Assembly (NCBI RefSeq): GCF_904846075.1
Contig: NZ_CAJGZH010000003.1
Span: 372,001-436,000, forward strand
DNA from: Psychrobacter glacincola
GTDB taxonomy: Bacteria; Pseudomonadota; Gammaproteobacteria; Pseudomonadales; Moraxellaceae
Direction: 5' to 3'
Length of the DNA: 64,000 nucleotides
Every line of letters begins with the position of its first letter. The stretch's first letter is position 1. Shown piece after piece: positions 37,167 to 48,300 of this stretch. The notes under the pieces are model-generated. The model made no database searches, was not told where the DNA came from, and saw nothing but the letters and a program-made list of their open reading frames with translations. A program made the position numbers and the translations under genes.

Positions 37167-37922
37167 TCAACCAAAAACGTATTTGGTTACCATCGCCAAG
37201 CATACCATTACAATCATCGGACGAATCAGCTTACTACCGCCCTTGACCACCATATGAGAGCCAAAATACGCGCCTATCGTTTGTCCCACCATCATGGCAA
37301 GCCCTACTTTCCACAACACATTACCGCCCAAAATAAAGAATATTAACGAACCAATATTGGTCGATAAATTCAATACCTTTGCCGCGCCTGTTGCTTCGAT
37401 GATTTGCCGACCGCGCAACGCCACGTTGCCGAGCGCAAAAAACATCCCTGTGCCTGGTCCAATATAACCATCATAAAAACCAATTAGCGGTGCAACCACT
37501 TTTTGCCATTTACCTTCTGAGATACGCGGCGCAGCTTCTACTTCGCCAAGTCGAGGCGCAAACAAGGTATAAATCCCGATAGCCGCAATCAAAAACGGAA
37601 TCAGTGTCTCAAGCAGATCTGGCGGCGACATCTGTACAGCGATAGTGCCAAGAACAGAACCGATAAAAGCGCCAACAATAGCTACTTTGATACGTTGCGG
37701 TTTGACCACCCCTTTTCTAATCATCATAATAGAGGCTGCTAGCGCACCTGAAGCGGCTTGTAGCTTATTGGTACCGAGCGTTAGCACTGGTGGGATATTG
37801 GCGAGTAACATGGCGGGGATGGTCAATAAACCGCCACCACCAGCGATAGCATCAATAAAGCCTGCCAACGCTGCCACAGCGGTAAGCATTAATATAACCT
37901 CTAACGAAAGCGATAAGTCCAT
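37167..37922 (-). CDS. TauE/SafE-family membrane permease, second copy
   Basis: A 251-residue inner-membrane protein with about eight hydrophobic segments. GFIDAIAGGGGLLTIPAML near the N-terminus and GFYDGYIGPGTGMFF in the second half are the paired signatures of the YfcA/TauE group. It is clearly divergent from the paralogue at 27469-28257. The substrate is unknown. The promoter should lie in the 37923-38419 gap, shared with divergent nhaA. Confidence 0.88.
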   Translation of the reverse strand: MDLSLSLEVILMLTAVAALAGFIDAIAGGGGLLTIPAMLLANIPPVLTLGTNKLQAASGALAASIMMIRKGVVKPQRIKVAIVGAFIGSVLGTIAVQMSPPDLLETLIPFLIAAIGIYTLFAPRLGEVEAAPRISEGKWQKVVAPLIGFYDGYIGPGTGMFFALGNVALRGRQIIEATGAAKVLNLSTNIGSLIFFILGGNVLWKVGLAMMVGQTIGAYFGSHMVVKGGSKLIRPMIVMVCLAMVTKYVFG

Positions 37923-38419
37923 GACGCTGACCTGTAAATTTTATGATGGAAAATGAGGAAGTCCTAAAAACTGGCTTTAAGAACAGGAAATAAAATATTA
38001 GTAGCAATGTTGCTATCAACTTTGCTATTCATTAGCTGATAGTACTGCTGATATGTATTAAAGCTGTGACAGAACATCACAAAATGCCAATCATTATAAA
38101 GATAAAACGCTAAAAAAAGCCAAAAACGTAAAAAAGTCTGCTAGATTTGTCTAACGGCTTAATAAGCATCTAAAATAAGCAGCGATTGATTAAAAGTATG
38201 TAACGACTTATAAGGCTTTTGTCTGCTCTATCGACTTTATAATATCGCTATTATTAATGTGACAGGCGGCACTTATAACTTTTGGTTGACGTATTTTGTT
38301 GTCTATATCAATAAGAGTATGAGAAACTGTTGCTGTCTATTATGTCTTTATGAGTCGTGTCATAGATATTTGAGGTTATTGGATTAATTTGTAATTCGTG
38401 TTTAGCAAATGAGGATGAT
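37923..38419. other. Intergenic region between the TauE-type permease and nhaA
   Basis: A 497-bp AT-rich divergent promoter region. A perfect palindrome TAGCAATGTTGCTA lies around 38002-38015. A TTGACG hexamer near 38287 and a TATAAT near 38238 are possible nhaA promoter elements, but their spacing is not convincing. No coding frame is supported. Confidence 0.35.
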
Positions 38420-39622
38420 ATGGCAATACGCAGGATTAAAGCATTTTTTGAATTTGAGGCAGCGGGCGGTATCGTCCTAGCATTGGCTGCCATTGCTGCA
38501 ATGATTATTGCCAACTCTCCTCTCAATGTGTGGTACGAGGGCTTTATTCACGCACCCGTTGCCATTCAAATCGGTGAGTTCGCTATCGCTAAAGACGCTC
38601 ATCACTGGATCAATGACGGTTTAATGGCGATTTTCTTTTTTTTAGTGGGACTTGAGCTAAAGCGTGAAGTGTTGATCGGTGAGCTGTCTAATGTTAAGCA
38701 AATCATCTTGCCAGCTGGTGCGGCGCTCGGTGGCATGATTATGCCAGCGATTGTCTATCTACTTTTTAACTATAACGAGCCTGAGTTTTGGAAAGGATGG
38801 GCGATTCCAGCCGCGACTGATATTGCTTTTGCCCTAGGTATTTTGAGCTTATTAGGCAACCGCGTCCCCAACTCTTTAAAAGTATTTTTAGTATCGATTG
38901 CTATTTTTGATGATATTGGCGCCATTTTAATCATCGCTTTATTTTATACCAGTGATTTGTCATTAGAGTCATTGGCAGTGGCAGGTCTATGTCTACCTTT
39001 CTTATACCTTCTTAATCGTCGCAACGTCACCAGCATCACGCCTTATCTGCTGATCGGTGTGATCATGTGGATTGCGGTACTCAAATCCGGCATCCATGCC
39101 ACCTTGGCTGGCGTGGTCTTAGCACTATTTATTCCTATGTTTGACCGTACTGATCCTGAGCACTCACCACTAGAAGAGCTAGAGCACGATTTACATAACA
39201 CCGTTGCCTTCGGTATCTTGCCATTATTCGCATTTGCCAACTCAGGCATATCCCTCAAAGGTGCAGGCTTCGCTGAGCTGTTCCATTCAGTACCGCTTGG
39301 TATTGCGGCCGGTCTATTCATCGGTAAGCAACTGGGCGTGATGATCATGTGCTGGTTAATCTTTAAGCTTGGTATCTCAACCATGCCAAGAGGCATGAAC
39401 TATAAGCAGATTTACGGTGCAGCCTTACTCTGTGGTGTTGGTTTTACCATGAGTCTGTTCATCGGCGGTCTGGCATTTGCTGGTGAAACAGCCTTATTTG
39501 ATGAGCGCTTAGGTATTATTATGGGCTCAATCGTCTCTGGTATCGCAGGTTATCTCATGCTCAAAGTCAGCTTAAAAGACAATGTAAGCGGCACCTCAGT
39601 CGATCTGACTCGCCCTCATTAA
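38420..39622 (+). CDS. nhaA: NhaA Na+/H+ antiporter
   Basis: Inner-membrane antiporter of 400 residues that exports Na+ in exchange for two H+, for salt and alkaline pH tolerance. Family motifs are intact: [12 protein letters not shown] at the start, [26 protein letters not shown], and the paired aspartates in [15 protein letters not shown] that bind the ions. The GLCFTMSLF-like segment near the end reads [15 protein letters not shown]. Twelve hydrophobic segments are expected. GAGGAT precedes the ATG. Single-gene unit, fitting a marine or saline habitat. Confidence 0.95.
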   Translation: MAIRRIKAFFEFEAAGGIVLALAAIAAMIIANSPLNVWYEGFIHAPVAIQIGEFAIAKDAHHWINDGLMAIFFFLVGLELKREVLIGELSNVKQIILPAGAALGGMIMPAIVYLLFNYNEPEFWKGWAIPAATDIAFALGILSLLGNRVPNSLKVFLVSIAIFDDIGAILIIALFYTSDLSLESLAVAGLCLPFLYLLNRRNVTSITPYLLIGVIMWIAVLKSGIHATLAGVVLALFIPMFDRTDPEHSPLEELEHDLHNTVAFGILPLFAFANSGISLKGAGFAELFHSVPLGIAAGLFIGKQLGVMIMCWLIFKLGISTMPRGMNYKQIYGAALLCGVGFTMSLFIGGLAFAGETALFDERLGIIMGSIVSGIAGYLMLKVSLKDNVSGTSVDLTRPH

Positions 39623-39771
39623 TAAGAAAATAAGTCATTTAAAGGCGATTTAGCTTATCAGTGGCTTATTATTTTATAGTTCACGTACTTTGACATCCGA
39701 GCATGGCGCATTAAAAGTATTTTGCATTAAATATATCAGCACTTGCATCTATAGCCATAGAAGAGATAATC

Positions 39772-40356
39772 ATGCGACAGTTTGTACTGCGGCCTTCGTT
39801 AAGCTTAGCGCTCCTTGGTAGCATTGTTTTACTATCAAGCTGTGCCACGCTCTCTAAGCAGGAGTGCATCGTTGGTGACTGGCAGGCTATTGGCTACAAC
39901 GATGGCGTGGCAGGTTACCAATCAGACCGCCTCGCTTCACATGCCAAAGCCTGTGCCAAGGCCAGTGTTGCCCCCAACTATCTGGCATGGGAGCGCGGTC
40001 GCCAGCTGGGGCTTAAGCAATACTGCACGACCAGTAATGCTTACAATGTCGGTCGGCGCGGACGTCAGCTCAATAATGTCTGCCCCTTAACCTTGGCGAA
40101 TACACTGCAAACTGCTAATCAAAAAGGCTTAGACTATTACGCCTTAGACAGTCAGTTAGACAAAGACAAGCGCCTCATAGAAACCTACCAAGAAGAATTT
40201 GATAAGCTAGAAAGTGGGGCGATGTTAAACTTTGCTAATGAAAAAGAAGCACGCGCGCGCTTACTGTCATTAGCCGACGAGCTGCGTAAAGCCAAACGCC
40301 GTATGAACACCACGCAAAGACAATTAGAAGCTCTAAACCAGTCAAATAGCTATTAA
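39772..40356 (+). CDS. DUF2799 lipoprotein
   Basis: A 194-residue lipoprotein with a signal ending LLSSC. The DUF2799 core follows: DWQAIGYNDGVAGYQSDRL, AWERGRQLGLKQYC, and a Cys-containing tail of the domain NNVCPL. The C-terminal third is a coiled coil. Its function is unknown across the family; it is probably attached to the outer membrane. It lies between nhaA and the MpaB-like gene as a single unit. Confidence 0.85.
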   Translation: MRQFVLRPSLSLALLGSIVLLSSCATLSKQECIVGDWQAIGYNDGVAGYQSDRLASHAKACAKASVAPNYLAWERGRQLGLKQYCTTSNAYNVGRRGRQLNNVCPLTLANTLQTANQKGLDYYALDSQLDKDKRLIETYQEEFDKLESGAMLNFANEKEARARLLSLADELRKAKRRMNTTQRQLEALNQSNSY

Positions 40357-40433
40357 TACTATTGGCCTTGTGAAATGATCTAATAGGAAAATATTTGGTA
40401 AGAAAGCATTTGGTAAAGAGGCATTTAATAAAT

Positions 40434-41789
40434 ATGGATTCAATCAACATAACTGATAAACAGACGGCTGCTACTTTGAATCACCAACAACCCTCAATAA
40501 AACCTTATCAGCGTCACGGACGGACGACCGCGATTGATGACCATAGTGACTTGCAAGTCTTAAAGCGCATCAAGCGTTATTTATTGCCAAAAGACTTCGT
40601 TATCTCGCAAGATTTATTAAATGAAATAGTCGCAGGCTACGATATTGGCGATTCACTGGCAGATACGTTGGCCGCTGACGGCATTCGTTTTGCAAAGCCC
40701 CTACAGCAATTTATTATCAGCGACAGTAGCAATAACTTCGACGCTGATCTCGCAAACAACTCTGCATTTAACGCCTTGGCTGAGCAATTTAGCTACCATC
40801 CCACTTGGTTCGATCCCAAGCTTGCCCAAATCGGTGCAGTTGCCTATCGACGCTATCCGCTGATGCTGATTTGGCTACTACGTAATGTCGCCCTGATGGC
40901 AGGCTACAGCATTCCTGCCCTCTCCCTGCCGCTCATTCAGACAGGCGCATTGATGCACGATGCCCTGCCCCGCCTGATGCGTACTTACGCTTATATCCTA
41001 GCCGTCTCTGAACATCCACAACTAAACCCTACCTCTTATAATAACCGCCAACCGCTTAGGCAAGTATTGGCGATTGGCTCAGAAGGTTGGCGGCAATCAA
41101 TCAAGGTGCGGCAAATTCATACCCTAGTACGGCAAAACTTGCTCAAAGGTAAAGGCAATGCTGCTAAAGGCGTCATACCAAATGCCGACCAACATCACAA
41201 CCCAGATGGCAGCTGGAATACTGATTATTGGGGTCTTCCTATCAATCAAACCGATATGATTGCTACTCATTTGCAGTTTTCATTGTTGATTATGCGTGGG
41301 TTACGGCTGCTTGGCGCACGCATTAGCACTGAAGAAGCGGCAGGTATTCTGCATCTATGGAATCTTGCCAGTTATTGGATGGGGGTTGACTTAGATCGCC
41401 TGCCAAAAGATGAAACCGCCTGCTGGGAATGGCTTTATACCTATTTATCAATTCAGCAACTTGATTTTAAAATGGGGCAACCATTAGCCAAAGCCTTGCA
41501 TGATTTGCCGCGTCAGCTGATGGGCGAAGACAATCGACGGGGGCGTTTCGTTGAGATGGTCAATGCTAGCGTGACTCGTACTTTGGTCGGCGATGATATC
41601 GGCGATGGGCTGGATTTGCCAAAATCAAAAATCCGCTTTGGTGTCTTATCATCGGTGCCGATTCTCTTTGCCCTTGATACGGCACGCCAACACAATCAAA
41701 GTGTGGCTGAAAAATTAGAAGCCTTCCGCGCCAAACGCCAAGATAATATGAACTGGTGGCTTAAAAAAAACGACGATTATTATAAGTAA
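40434..41789 (+). CDS. DUF2236 / MpaB-like (rubber-oxygenase family) protein
   Basis: About 451 residues from ATG 40434 (MDSINITDK); an upstream TTG would add 13 residues but is unlikely. The family core includes AYRRYPLMLIWLLRNVALMAGY, TYAYILAVSE, RQIHTLVR (candidate heme His), WGLPINQTDMIATHLQFSL and LWNLASYWMGVDLDRLP. MpaB and latex-clearing proteins of this superfamily are heme-containing oxygenases; related bacterial proteins are mostly uncharacterised. No signal peptide, so probably cytoplasmic. The substrate is unknown. Confidence 0.75.
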   Translation: MDSINITDKQTAATLNHQQPSIKPYQRHGRTTAIDDHSDLQVLKRIKRYLLPKDFVISQDLLNEIVAGYDIGDSLADTLAADGIRFAKPLQQFIISDSSNNFDADLANNSAFNALAEQFSYHPTWFDPKLAQIGAVAYRRYPLMLIWLLRNVALMAGYSIPALSLPLIQTGALMHDALPRLMRTYAYILAVSEHPQLNPTSYNNRQPLRQVLAIGSEGWRQSIKVRQIHTLVRQNLLKGKGNAAKGVIPNADQHHNPDGSWNTDYWGLPINQTDMIATHLQFSLLIMRGLRLLGARISTEEAAGILHLWNLASYWMGVDLDRLPKDETACWEWLYTYLSIQQLDFKMGQPLAKALHDLPRQLMGEDNRRGRFVEMVNASVTRTLVGDDIGDGLDLPKSKIRFGVLSSVPILFALDTARQHNQSVAEKLEAFRAKRQDNMNWWLKKNDDYYK

Positions 41790-41864
41790 GCAATTATAAA
41801 TAAAGCATAGTAGCTAAAATAAAACGAATAACGTTTAGACGTTAGCCGTTAGCCGCCTTACGGA

Positions 41865-42599
41865 TTAATTACGCGTATTTTGGATACGATAATACCACTC
41901 AAGCTGCCGATCAAAGCCTGTTTCTAGCAGACTGGCAATGACTCGTCCTGTCAGACCCCAAACCGTTTCACCATCCACTTGCCAGCTAGGCGTGAGAATA
42001 GTCGCGATCTTATCTTGCATTGCATATTCTACCGCATACTCGACAGTAGGCTGAGTCAGCAAGGTTTCAAAATCTGCCCAAAAAATGCGCGAGATTTCGC
42101 CAAGCTCAGGTACTAATAATAAATCGGGCGCAATCAGCGCCACAATAGGACGCACACTCATACCACTTTTAGAGGTTTGAATGGGCAATTGACCAATTAG
42201 CTGGACTTTATTAGGTGGTAGTGCCGTCTCTTCACAGGCTTCACGCAAAGCGGTGACGACATTATTACCGTCGCCTGCGTCATGTTTACCACCAACGCAA
42301 GAGACCTCGCCAGCATGGCTGTTCATGTGCGCAGCGCGGCGTGTCAGTAGCAGCTTTGGATGGCGTTCATGGGTAATGGCAACCAATACCGAGGCATCGG
42401 CAATGGGTGTTTGATACAAGCTATCTAGAATGCGAGTGCTACGAGAAGTGCTAGCATCATACAGCGCAGGACTGGTAACGGCATTTAAGGTCTCATGCTG
42501 CACCCGTTCCGCCAGCGTTCTAATAGTGGGATAACGAATAAAGTCCGGCACAGCGACTGAAAACTCATCAAAACGTAGCGACTGCGGGGGAAGTAACAT
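41865..42599 (-). CDS. Nudix hydrolase, probable CoA pyrophosphatase (NudL-like)
   Basis: A 244-residue cytosolic hydrolase. LLTRRAAHMNSHAGEVSCVGG is the UPF0035 motif (shown here in part; 42284-42344) that marks CoA-specific Nudix enzymes. It runs into the Nudix box with GGKHDAGDG, ALREACEET and a following hydrophobic residue. It should cleave CoA to phosphopantetheine and 3',5'-ADP. It is convergent with the MpaB-like gene. Confidence 0.88.
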   Translation of the reverse strand: MLLPPQSLRFDEFSVAVPDFIRYPTIRTLAERVQHETLNAVTSPALYDASTSRSTRILDSLYQTPIADASVLVAITHERHPKLLLTRRAAHMNSHAGEVSCVGGKHDAGDGNNVVTALREACEETALPPNKVQLIGQLPIQTSKSGMSVRPIVALIAPDLLLVPELGEISRIFWADFETLLTQPTVEYAVEYAMQDKIATILTPSWQVDGETVWGLTGRVIASLLETGFDRQLEWYYRIQNTRN

Positions 42600-43190
42600 G
42601 ATTATTGCCCTATATTTTTATTAGAATTAAGCATCGGATGGTGGAGCTTATCTCTCGCAATGTGTACAAAGCTTGCGCCAGTGTTATTGCTACGCATATC
42701 GCATCTACATGCTGGCCTCCATTCATTCATCGTCATGCTTGGCGACGTAAAGTGGCATTTTTTAATACCCCCTACTCTGATAGATGCGCTCGCTTTGCTG
42801 GTTGCCCTTCCTTAGAACAACACCAGTCGCGGCAGCCATTACTCTCGTTATAGGTAAAGCTATCATTCAATAGTTAGCGTGAGTCTAGCCTAGCGCAATC
42901 TTATCGTGACTGCATATACTTTATGTGACTGTCCTGCTCTGCCTGCTGATACATTCATTAATAGCAACCGTAGCCGTAAGCAGTTGCGCAAACCTGTGTG
43001 CTTGTTATTATCACTGCCAGTGTGATGAGAATTTGTGTTATCTTAGGATTAACAGCTATGATCACATAACATCTGATAAGCTAAAGTCATACTATTTTAT
43101 AAAATAAGAATCATAATTCTTCAAAGAACGACAATCCTTTTTATCATTTCTATTTATCATATATATTTATCATTAAATAAGGCAGTTGAT
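42600..43190. other. Noncoding region between two Nudix genes
   Basis: A 591-bp region. Two frames of 60-82 codons start from TTG or GTG, lack ribosome binding sites and match nothing I recognise, so I do not call them genes. A short palindrome CACTGCCAGTG lies near 43011. The AT-rich tail upstream of 43191 should contain the promoter of the next gene. Confidence 0.4.
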
Positions 43191-43754
43191 ATGCGCTATT
43201 GTTTACAATGCGGTCATGAAGCGGAACGCAAAATACCAGCCACGGATAATATCCCACGCTTGGTATGCCCCAATTGCCACTATATTCACTATGAAAATCC
43301 AAAAGTGATTTGTGGCTCACTCGTTGTGCATAAGCATCGGGTACTGCTATGTCGCCGCGCAATTGAGCCACAGTATGGCTTATGGACATTGCCAGCTGGC
43401 TTTATGGAAAATGGCGAAACCATGGCAGAAGGGGCCGCTCGTGAAAGCTTTGAAGAAGCAGAAGCGGTTGTCATCAATCCGCATTTATATTGCTTATATG
43501 ATATTCCTGATATCGGGCAAATCTATAGCATCTATATCACTGAGCTAAAAGACGGTGCTTATGGCATCGGCTCTGAAAGTCTTGATTGTGCGTTATTTAC
43601 TGAAGAAGATATTCCATGGGACAAACTTGCCTTTGAAGCGGTACGTCGCACTTTAAAAAGTTACTTTGCTGACCGCAAGCAATACGATAACCATGAAAAT
43701 TTCCCTATTCACCAGGATATCATCGGTAAAGACCAAGCGATCAAGCGCTACTAG
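43191..43754 (+). CDS. Nudix hydrolase with N-terminal zinc ribbon (NudC-like)
   Basis: A 187-residue protein. The four-cysteine zinc ribbon is CLQCG and CPNCH (residues 4-33). The Nudix box reads GFMENGETMAEGAARESFEEAEAV (in two parts, about residues 72-95), with the catalytic Glu pair. It resembles the C-terminal half of NADH pyrophosphatase NudC but lacks the N-terminal domain, so the substrate may be a different nucleotide or ADP-ribose. AAGGCAG precedes the ATG. Confidence 0.88.
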   Translation: MRYCLQCGHEAERKIPATDNIPRLVCPNCHYIHYENPKVICGSLVVHKHRVLLCRRAIEPQYGLWTLPAGFMENGETMAEGAARESFEEAEAVVINPHLYCLYDIPDIGQIYSIYITELKDGAYGIGSESLDCALFTEEDIPWDKLAFEAVRRTLKSYFADRKQYDNHENFPIHQDIIGKDQAIKRY

Positions 43755-43813
43755 CCCTAAGCATATAAAAAATAACCTTATAAAAAATTGACTGCTTTAC
43801 AAAAGTGGTTGGT

Positions 43814-43873
43814 AAAAACCATTGATAAGTCTTATGCTAAGTTTTGAATATAGCCACTTATCAATGGTTTTTT
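43814..43873 (+). terminator. Long-stem terminator after the NudC-like gene
   Basis: A perfect 17-bp stem AAAAACCATTGATAAGT and its complement around a 25-base loop, ending in a T run, 60 bp after the stop codon. The long loop is unusual for a simple terminator. Confidence 0.75.
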
Positions 43874-43915
43874 ATTGTCTGAAGTTAATCGTTTAAGCCG
43901 ACTTGCGAGAATATT

Positions 43916-45244
43916 ATGCTGACTTTATTGCAACGCTCTTTACCTCTATTACCGCTGACCATCGCCATGACCCTAACCAGTATAAGTATCACCAGCCATG
44001 CGGAAGATGCACGGTTAACCGCCAAACAATCCGACCCACAAACGCTTGGCTGGATGCAAGGTTTTCCGCCGCCTGCCGATAAACTGATTACTCAACCTTC
44101 CTCTAATTTTTTTAGTTTTCCCAAGCTGCGTTGGACGGTCTGTCATATCCGTGAATTGATGCCCACCACTGACGTCAGTCGCGGTATCGGCGCGCCTTCC
44201 AAGCTGAGCTATGCGCTAGATAAAAATATCGATGCCATCACCTTTATGCCTACTAACAGTAAGCGCCCGATGACTTGGAAGCAATCACTGGATGCCAATT
44301 ATACTGACGGCATTATGGTCATGCATCATGGCAAGGTAGTATACGAGCGCCAAAACGGCTGCCTCAATGAGCTGGGCAATCATGCGGCGATGTCGATGAC
44401 CAAATCAATGACTGGGCTGTTAGCAGAAATCCTCGTGACCGAAGGTAAGCTTGACGATAAAGCTTTGGTGGCGTCTATCATTCCAGAGCTCAAAAACAGT
44501 GGCTTTGGTGATGCAACCGTACGCCAAGTCATGGACATGACCACAGCGCTCGATTATAGCGAAGACTATGCTGATCCTAATGCCGATATCTGGAAGTATT
44601 CAGAAGCGGCAAGCCCACTACCAAAGCCAAAAGATTATAAAGGACCCAATGGTTACTTTGAGTACCTGCAAACAGTTAAGAAGAACGGCGAACATGGGGA
44701 AGCATTCAACTATCGAACCATTAATAGCGACGCGCTAGGTTGGATTATTTCGCGTACGACTGGTAAAGCGGTGAATGAATTACTCTCGGAACGCATCTGG
44801 CAAAAAATCGGTGCTGAACAAAGCGCCTATATGACGGTCGATGCTAAAGGTACGCCGTTTGCTGGCGGCGGTCTTAGTGCAGGTTTGCATGATATGGCAC
44901 GCATTGGTAGCTTGATGCTCAATAAAGGCGAGATTAATGGTGAGCGCTTATTCCCAGCTGCGGTCGTTGATAATATCGAAGCGGGTGGCGATAAAGAAGC
45001 TTTTGCGAATGCCGATTATAAGCAGCTGACTAACGGCAGCTACACAAGCATGTGGTGGTTATTTAATAACCCCACGCCCATCTATGCGGCACGCGGCGTC
45101 CACGGTCAAACTGTCTATGTGGATCCAGCAGCTGATATGGTCATCGTGCGTTTTGCGTCATACCCAGATGCCAGTAACGGCAAAATAGATCCGACTTCTT
45201 TACCTGCCTATAAAGCAGTCGCCAATTACTTAATCAAAAAGTAA
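43916..45244 (+). CDS. Serine hydrolase of the beta-lactamase (class C-like) family
   Basis: An exported 442-residue protein with signal peptide (cleavage after SHA, near residue 32). The active-site SxxK reads SMTK near residue 160, and a Tyr motif region NYRTINSD follows. Late in the protein HGQTVYVDPAADM replaces the KTG element, a pattern seen in 6-aminohexanoate-oligomer hydrolase and esterase relatives (NylB group). It is more likely an esterase or amide hydrolase than a true beta-lactamase (inference). Confidence 0.87.
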   Translation: MLTLLQRSLPLLPLTIAMTLTSISITSHAEDARLTAKQSDPQTLGWMQGFPPPADKLITQPSSNFFSFPKLRWTVCHIRELMPTTDVSRGIGAPSKLSYALDKNIDAITFMPTNSKRPMTWKQSLDANYTDGIMVMHHGKVVYERQNGCLNELGNHAAMSMTKSMTGLLAEILVTEGKLDDKALVASIIPELKNSGFGDATVRQVMDMTTALDYSEDYADPNADIWKYSEAASPLPKPKDYKGPNGYFEYLQTVKKNGEHGEAFNYRTINSDALGWIISRTTGKAVNELLSERIWQKIGAEQSAYMTVDAKGTPFAGGGLSAGLHDMARIGSLMLNKGEINGERLFPAAVVDNIEAGGDKEAFANADYKQLTNGSYTSMWWLFNNPTPIYAARGVHGQTVYVDPAADMVIVRFASYPDASNGKIDPTSLPAYKAVANYLIKK

Positions 45245-45299
45245 GCCTTTAAAAAACCAGTCTCTAAGAAATAGCGCTTTAAAAGACTCACCCAAAATA

Positions 45300-45345
45300 A
45301 AAACCGCCGCTTTCAATATAAATACTGAAAGCGACGGTTTTTTTA
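45300..45345. terminator. Terminator between convergent serine hydrolase and M16 protease genes
   Basis: Stem AAACCGCCGCTTTC with its near complement GAAAGCGACGGTTT and a T run. The A-rich left side could also terminate the leftward protease gene. Confidence 0.85.
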
Positions 45346-45375
45346 TAATAATTAAATCAGCAGACTTGAAGAAGA

Positions 45376-48300
45376 TTAACTTTTAATTTTACAAACGTTA
45401 AAGCCTAACTCTTGCATTACCGCTTCCTTATCATAAGGCGCGAGTACTGCCCGTACGTGCTTTTGACCCTGCAGATACTGCTTGGCAACGCGCTGTAAGT
45501 CAGCCACGGTCACAGCCAATATTGACGCGCGCATTTTACGCTGCCACTCGACGCCGCGATGATGCAAATCTGCAAAGCAGGCTTTAACCGCCTCCCCTGC
45601 TGGAGAGCCTGGCTTATCCATTCCTGAGATAATACCTAAGATGGCCTCTTCTAACTGCTCGTCTGTTTGCGGCTCATTCAATAGCCATTCGATACTAGCA
45701 TCAAAATGCCCAAAGGTCTCAGCACACTGCGGATCACGGTAGCTAAAGAACTTAAAGGCACAGGCATTGGCATCGTAGCCCGCACCGCCGCCATAAGCAC
45801 CGCCGCGCTCACGAATAGCGCTATGCAGATAACCATTGCGTAGATAAGGCGCTAATACCATCAAGGCTGCTGTATCAGGATGATCAGCCGCTGGTACGGT
45901 ATAAGCGCTGGCATTATGATAGACGTTGGTTGGCACTAGCCACGCTAAGTCTTCAACATCGAGCGCCACATCACTTTCTAGCGCTTCGACCGCGTCTTTC
46001 TCACCATTTAACGCCGTATCAAGTTGCAATTCAGCAAACTCGCTTGGGATATTGTCTTCAATACTCGCATCAGCATTTTTTAACTGCGCTGCAATCTTTG
46101 GCGCTTGACTGTCTTTCCAGCTATCAACGATTAAATTGCTTAAGCGTTCAGTTTGCTCCGCTTCACAGATGATGACGGCATGCTTAGGTAAACTGATTAA
46201 ACGTTGATGTAAATCCATCAAACTGGTTGCCAATTTATCCCACTGTGCATCATCGGTACTGGCATGGGTTAAGAAGTCTTTTAGCGCGTTCAATGCTGGC
46301 AGACCACTGCGCACGTACTCTAATTGCGCTTGACGACTCATACCACGGCTGGCGGTTTGCATGGCATAGGAATGCCCTGAACCAGCAAGGTTTGATTGCC
46401 AGCCTGCTTGACGCTGCTGCAAGATTTCTTTGATACGATCATGCTCACTAAAGATACTGTGTTCCATGACTTCTTTGAGCAAATCAATTGCTTCAGGTTT
46501 ACGATTCAGCGCGCGCGTTGCCACGACGAAATAGCTGCTAATCGCTTGGCTGTCATCGACATTGGTACGTTGGCTGATACGCGCCGTCACCCCTGATGAA
46601 TGCGCCGCTTGCTTGGCCTGCATTTCATGGGCACTTAGAGAATCTGTACCTAGCTCTGACAATAAGCTTAAATAGATAGGCAACAGCGGATGATTAATGA
46701 CTTCATTAACGGGTAGCTCGCTTGTATCCTCATTACCAATCGCATCAGTCAACGGTACAATTATTTGATAATAATATAAGCCGTTAGTGCCCGCTTCATA
46801 TTCAAATAGCGTACTTTCTTTGCCGCTCAAATTAATCTGCTTTTGCAACCCTTGCTTAAAGCTAATATCGGTCGGTACGTCTTCTAAACCCACTTTTGGT
46901 AATAAGCTTAAATCATCAGGCGCGGCTTGGCGCGCTGCCAAATCTAACGCTTGTTGTTTTAAGATAGCTTTATCATCAGCGGTCAAATCCATTTCGATGG
47001 TATCAAGACGAGTCTGCTTAGCTGCTGCCAAACGGGCGGTTTTTTCACTATCAGGCGTCAGAGTGACACGGACACGGTGCTGATTATCAAGCAAATGCTG
47101 CTTGATTAAATTCGGTAACCATTGCGCATCTTTTACTTGCTCACGTAGCCACTGCAAATGCTCATCAACTTCCCAGACATCGATAGGATTACCATCATGA
47201 ATGGCAGTGCTAAAGCCTTCTAGCATTAAGTTTAGACCATAGGGCATGCTATCGCCGCCGATATGGCGCTGATCAATCTCGATTTGATGCAGAATCGTCT
47301 CAATCGTTTCATCATCAATCGGTTGGCTCGCGACCTCTTTAAGCAAATCAATAATGCCCTGTTCTACCGCTTCGGCGTGTTCAGGGTTAGAACCGCGTAG
47401 ACCGGTATAAAAGACCATTTCATAATGACTGTCATCCAGCCCTAGTAGCGGACTTGGCGCTTTGCCGAGTGGATGGCTGTCCAAATAAGCACGCAGCGGC
47501 GAACCAGCATGCTCAACTAATACGCCTTCTAATAGACGCAACGCCAAACGCTGCTTTGGATCGGTAATCGACGGTAATAACCACGCCACCACATGATGCG
47601 TTTGGTCAGGACCTGCTTCGTCAGCCGTATAAGTATCAACCGCACTAATCGGTGCAGACAAACGCTGCTCTGGACGTGAGACGTGTTTTTTACCTGCTTC
47701 AAACTGAATCAAGGCATCTTCATGGATTTTGGCTTGGGTTTCAGCGACTGGAATATTACCAAAGCTCATAATCACGCTGTTTGACGGATGATAATGGCTC
47801 TGATGAAATTCAACCAGCTCAGTATGGGTCAAGTCAGGAATATCGGCAGGATCTCCGCCCGAATTATAGTGATACGTCGTCGTTGGGAATAAATGATGGG
47901 CGACCGTATGATACAACTGGTCAATCTCGCCACTCATTGCGCCTTTCATTTCATTAAAAACGATACCCTTAAATTGCGGCTTGTCATTTTCGTCTAACTC
48001 AACACGAATACCTTCTTGGGCAAAATCCAGCGGATGAATATTCGGAAAAAATGAGGCATCCAGATAAACGGCTAGCAAATTAAAGTAGTCGTTTTTATTT
48101 TGCGTCGCATACGGATACGCCGTCCAATCGGCAGCGGTCATCGCATTCATAAACGTGTTTAATGAGCGTTTAATCATTGAGAAAAACGGGTCACGAACAG
48201 GGAACTTCTCAGAGCCACATAAAGCCACGTGCTCTAAAATATGGGCCTCACCTTTTGAATCCATTGGCTGAGTGCGAAAACCAACCAAAAAGGCATTTTC

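Noticed and set aside
42605..42853. 82-codon frame between the Nudix genes
   Set aside because: TTG start, no ribosome binding site, composition rich in Cys, His and Arg typical of chance frames.
42925..43107. 60-codon frame with hydrophobic start
   Set aside because: GTG start without ribosome binding site; the apparent signal-like stretch is short and the rest is unlike a mature protein.
43916..45244. True class C beta-lactamase (antibiotic resistance)
   Set aside because: SxxK is present but the late KTG element is replaced by HGQ and the overall pattern fits NylB-type hydrolases better.
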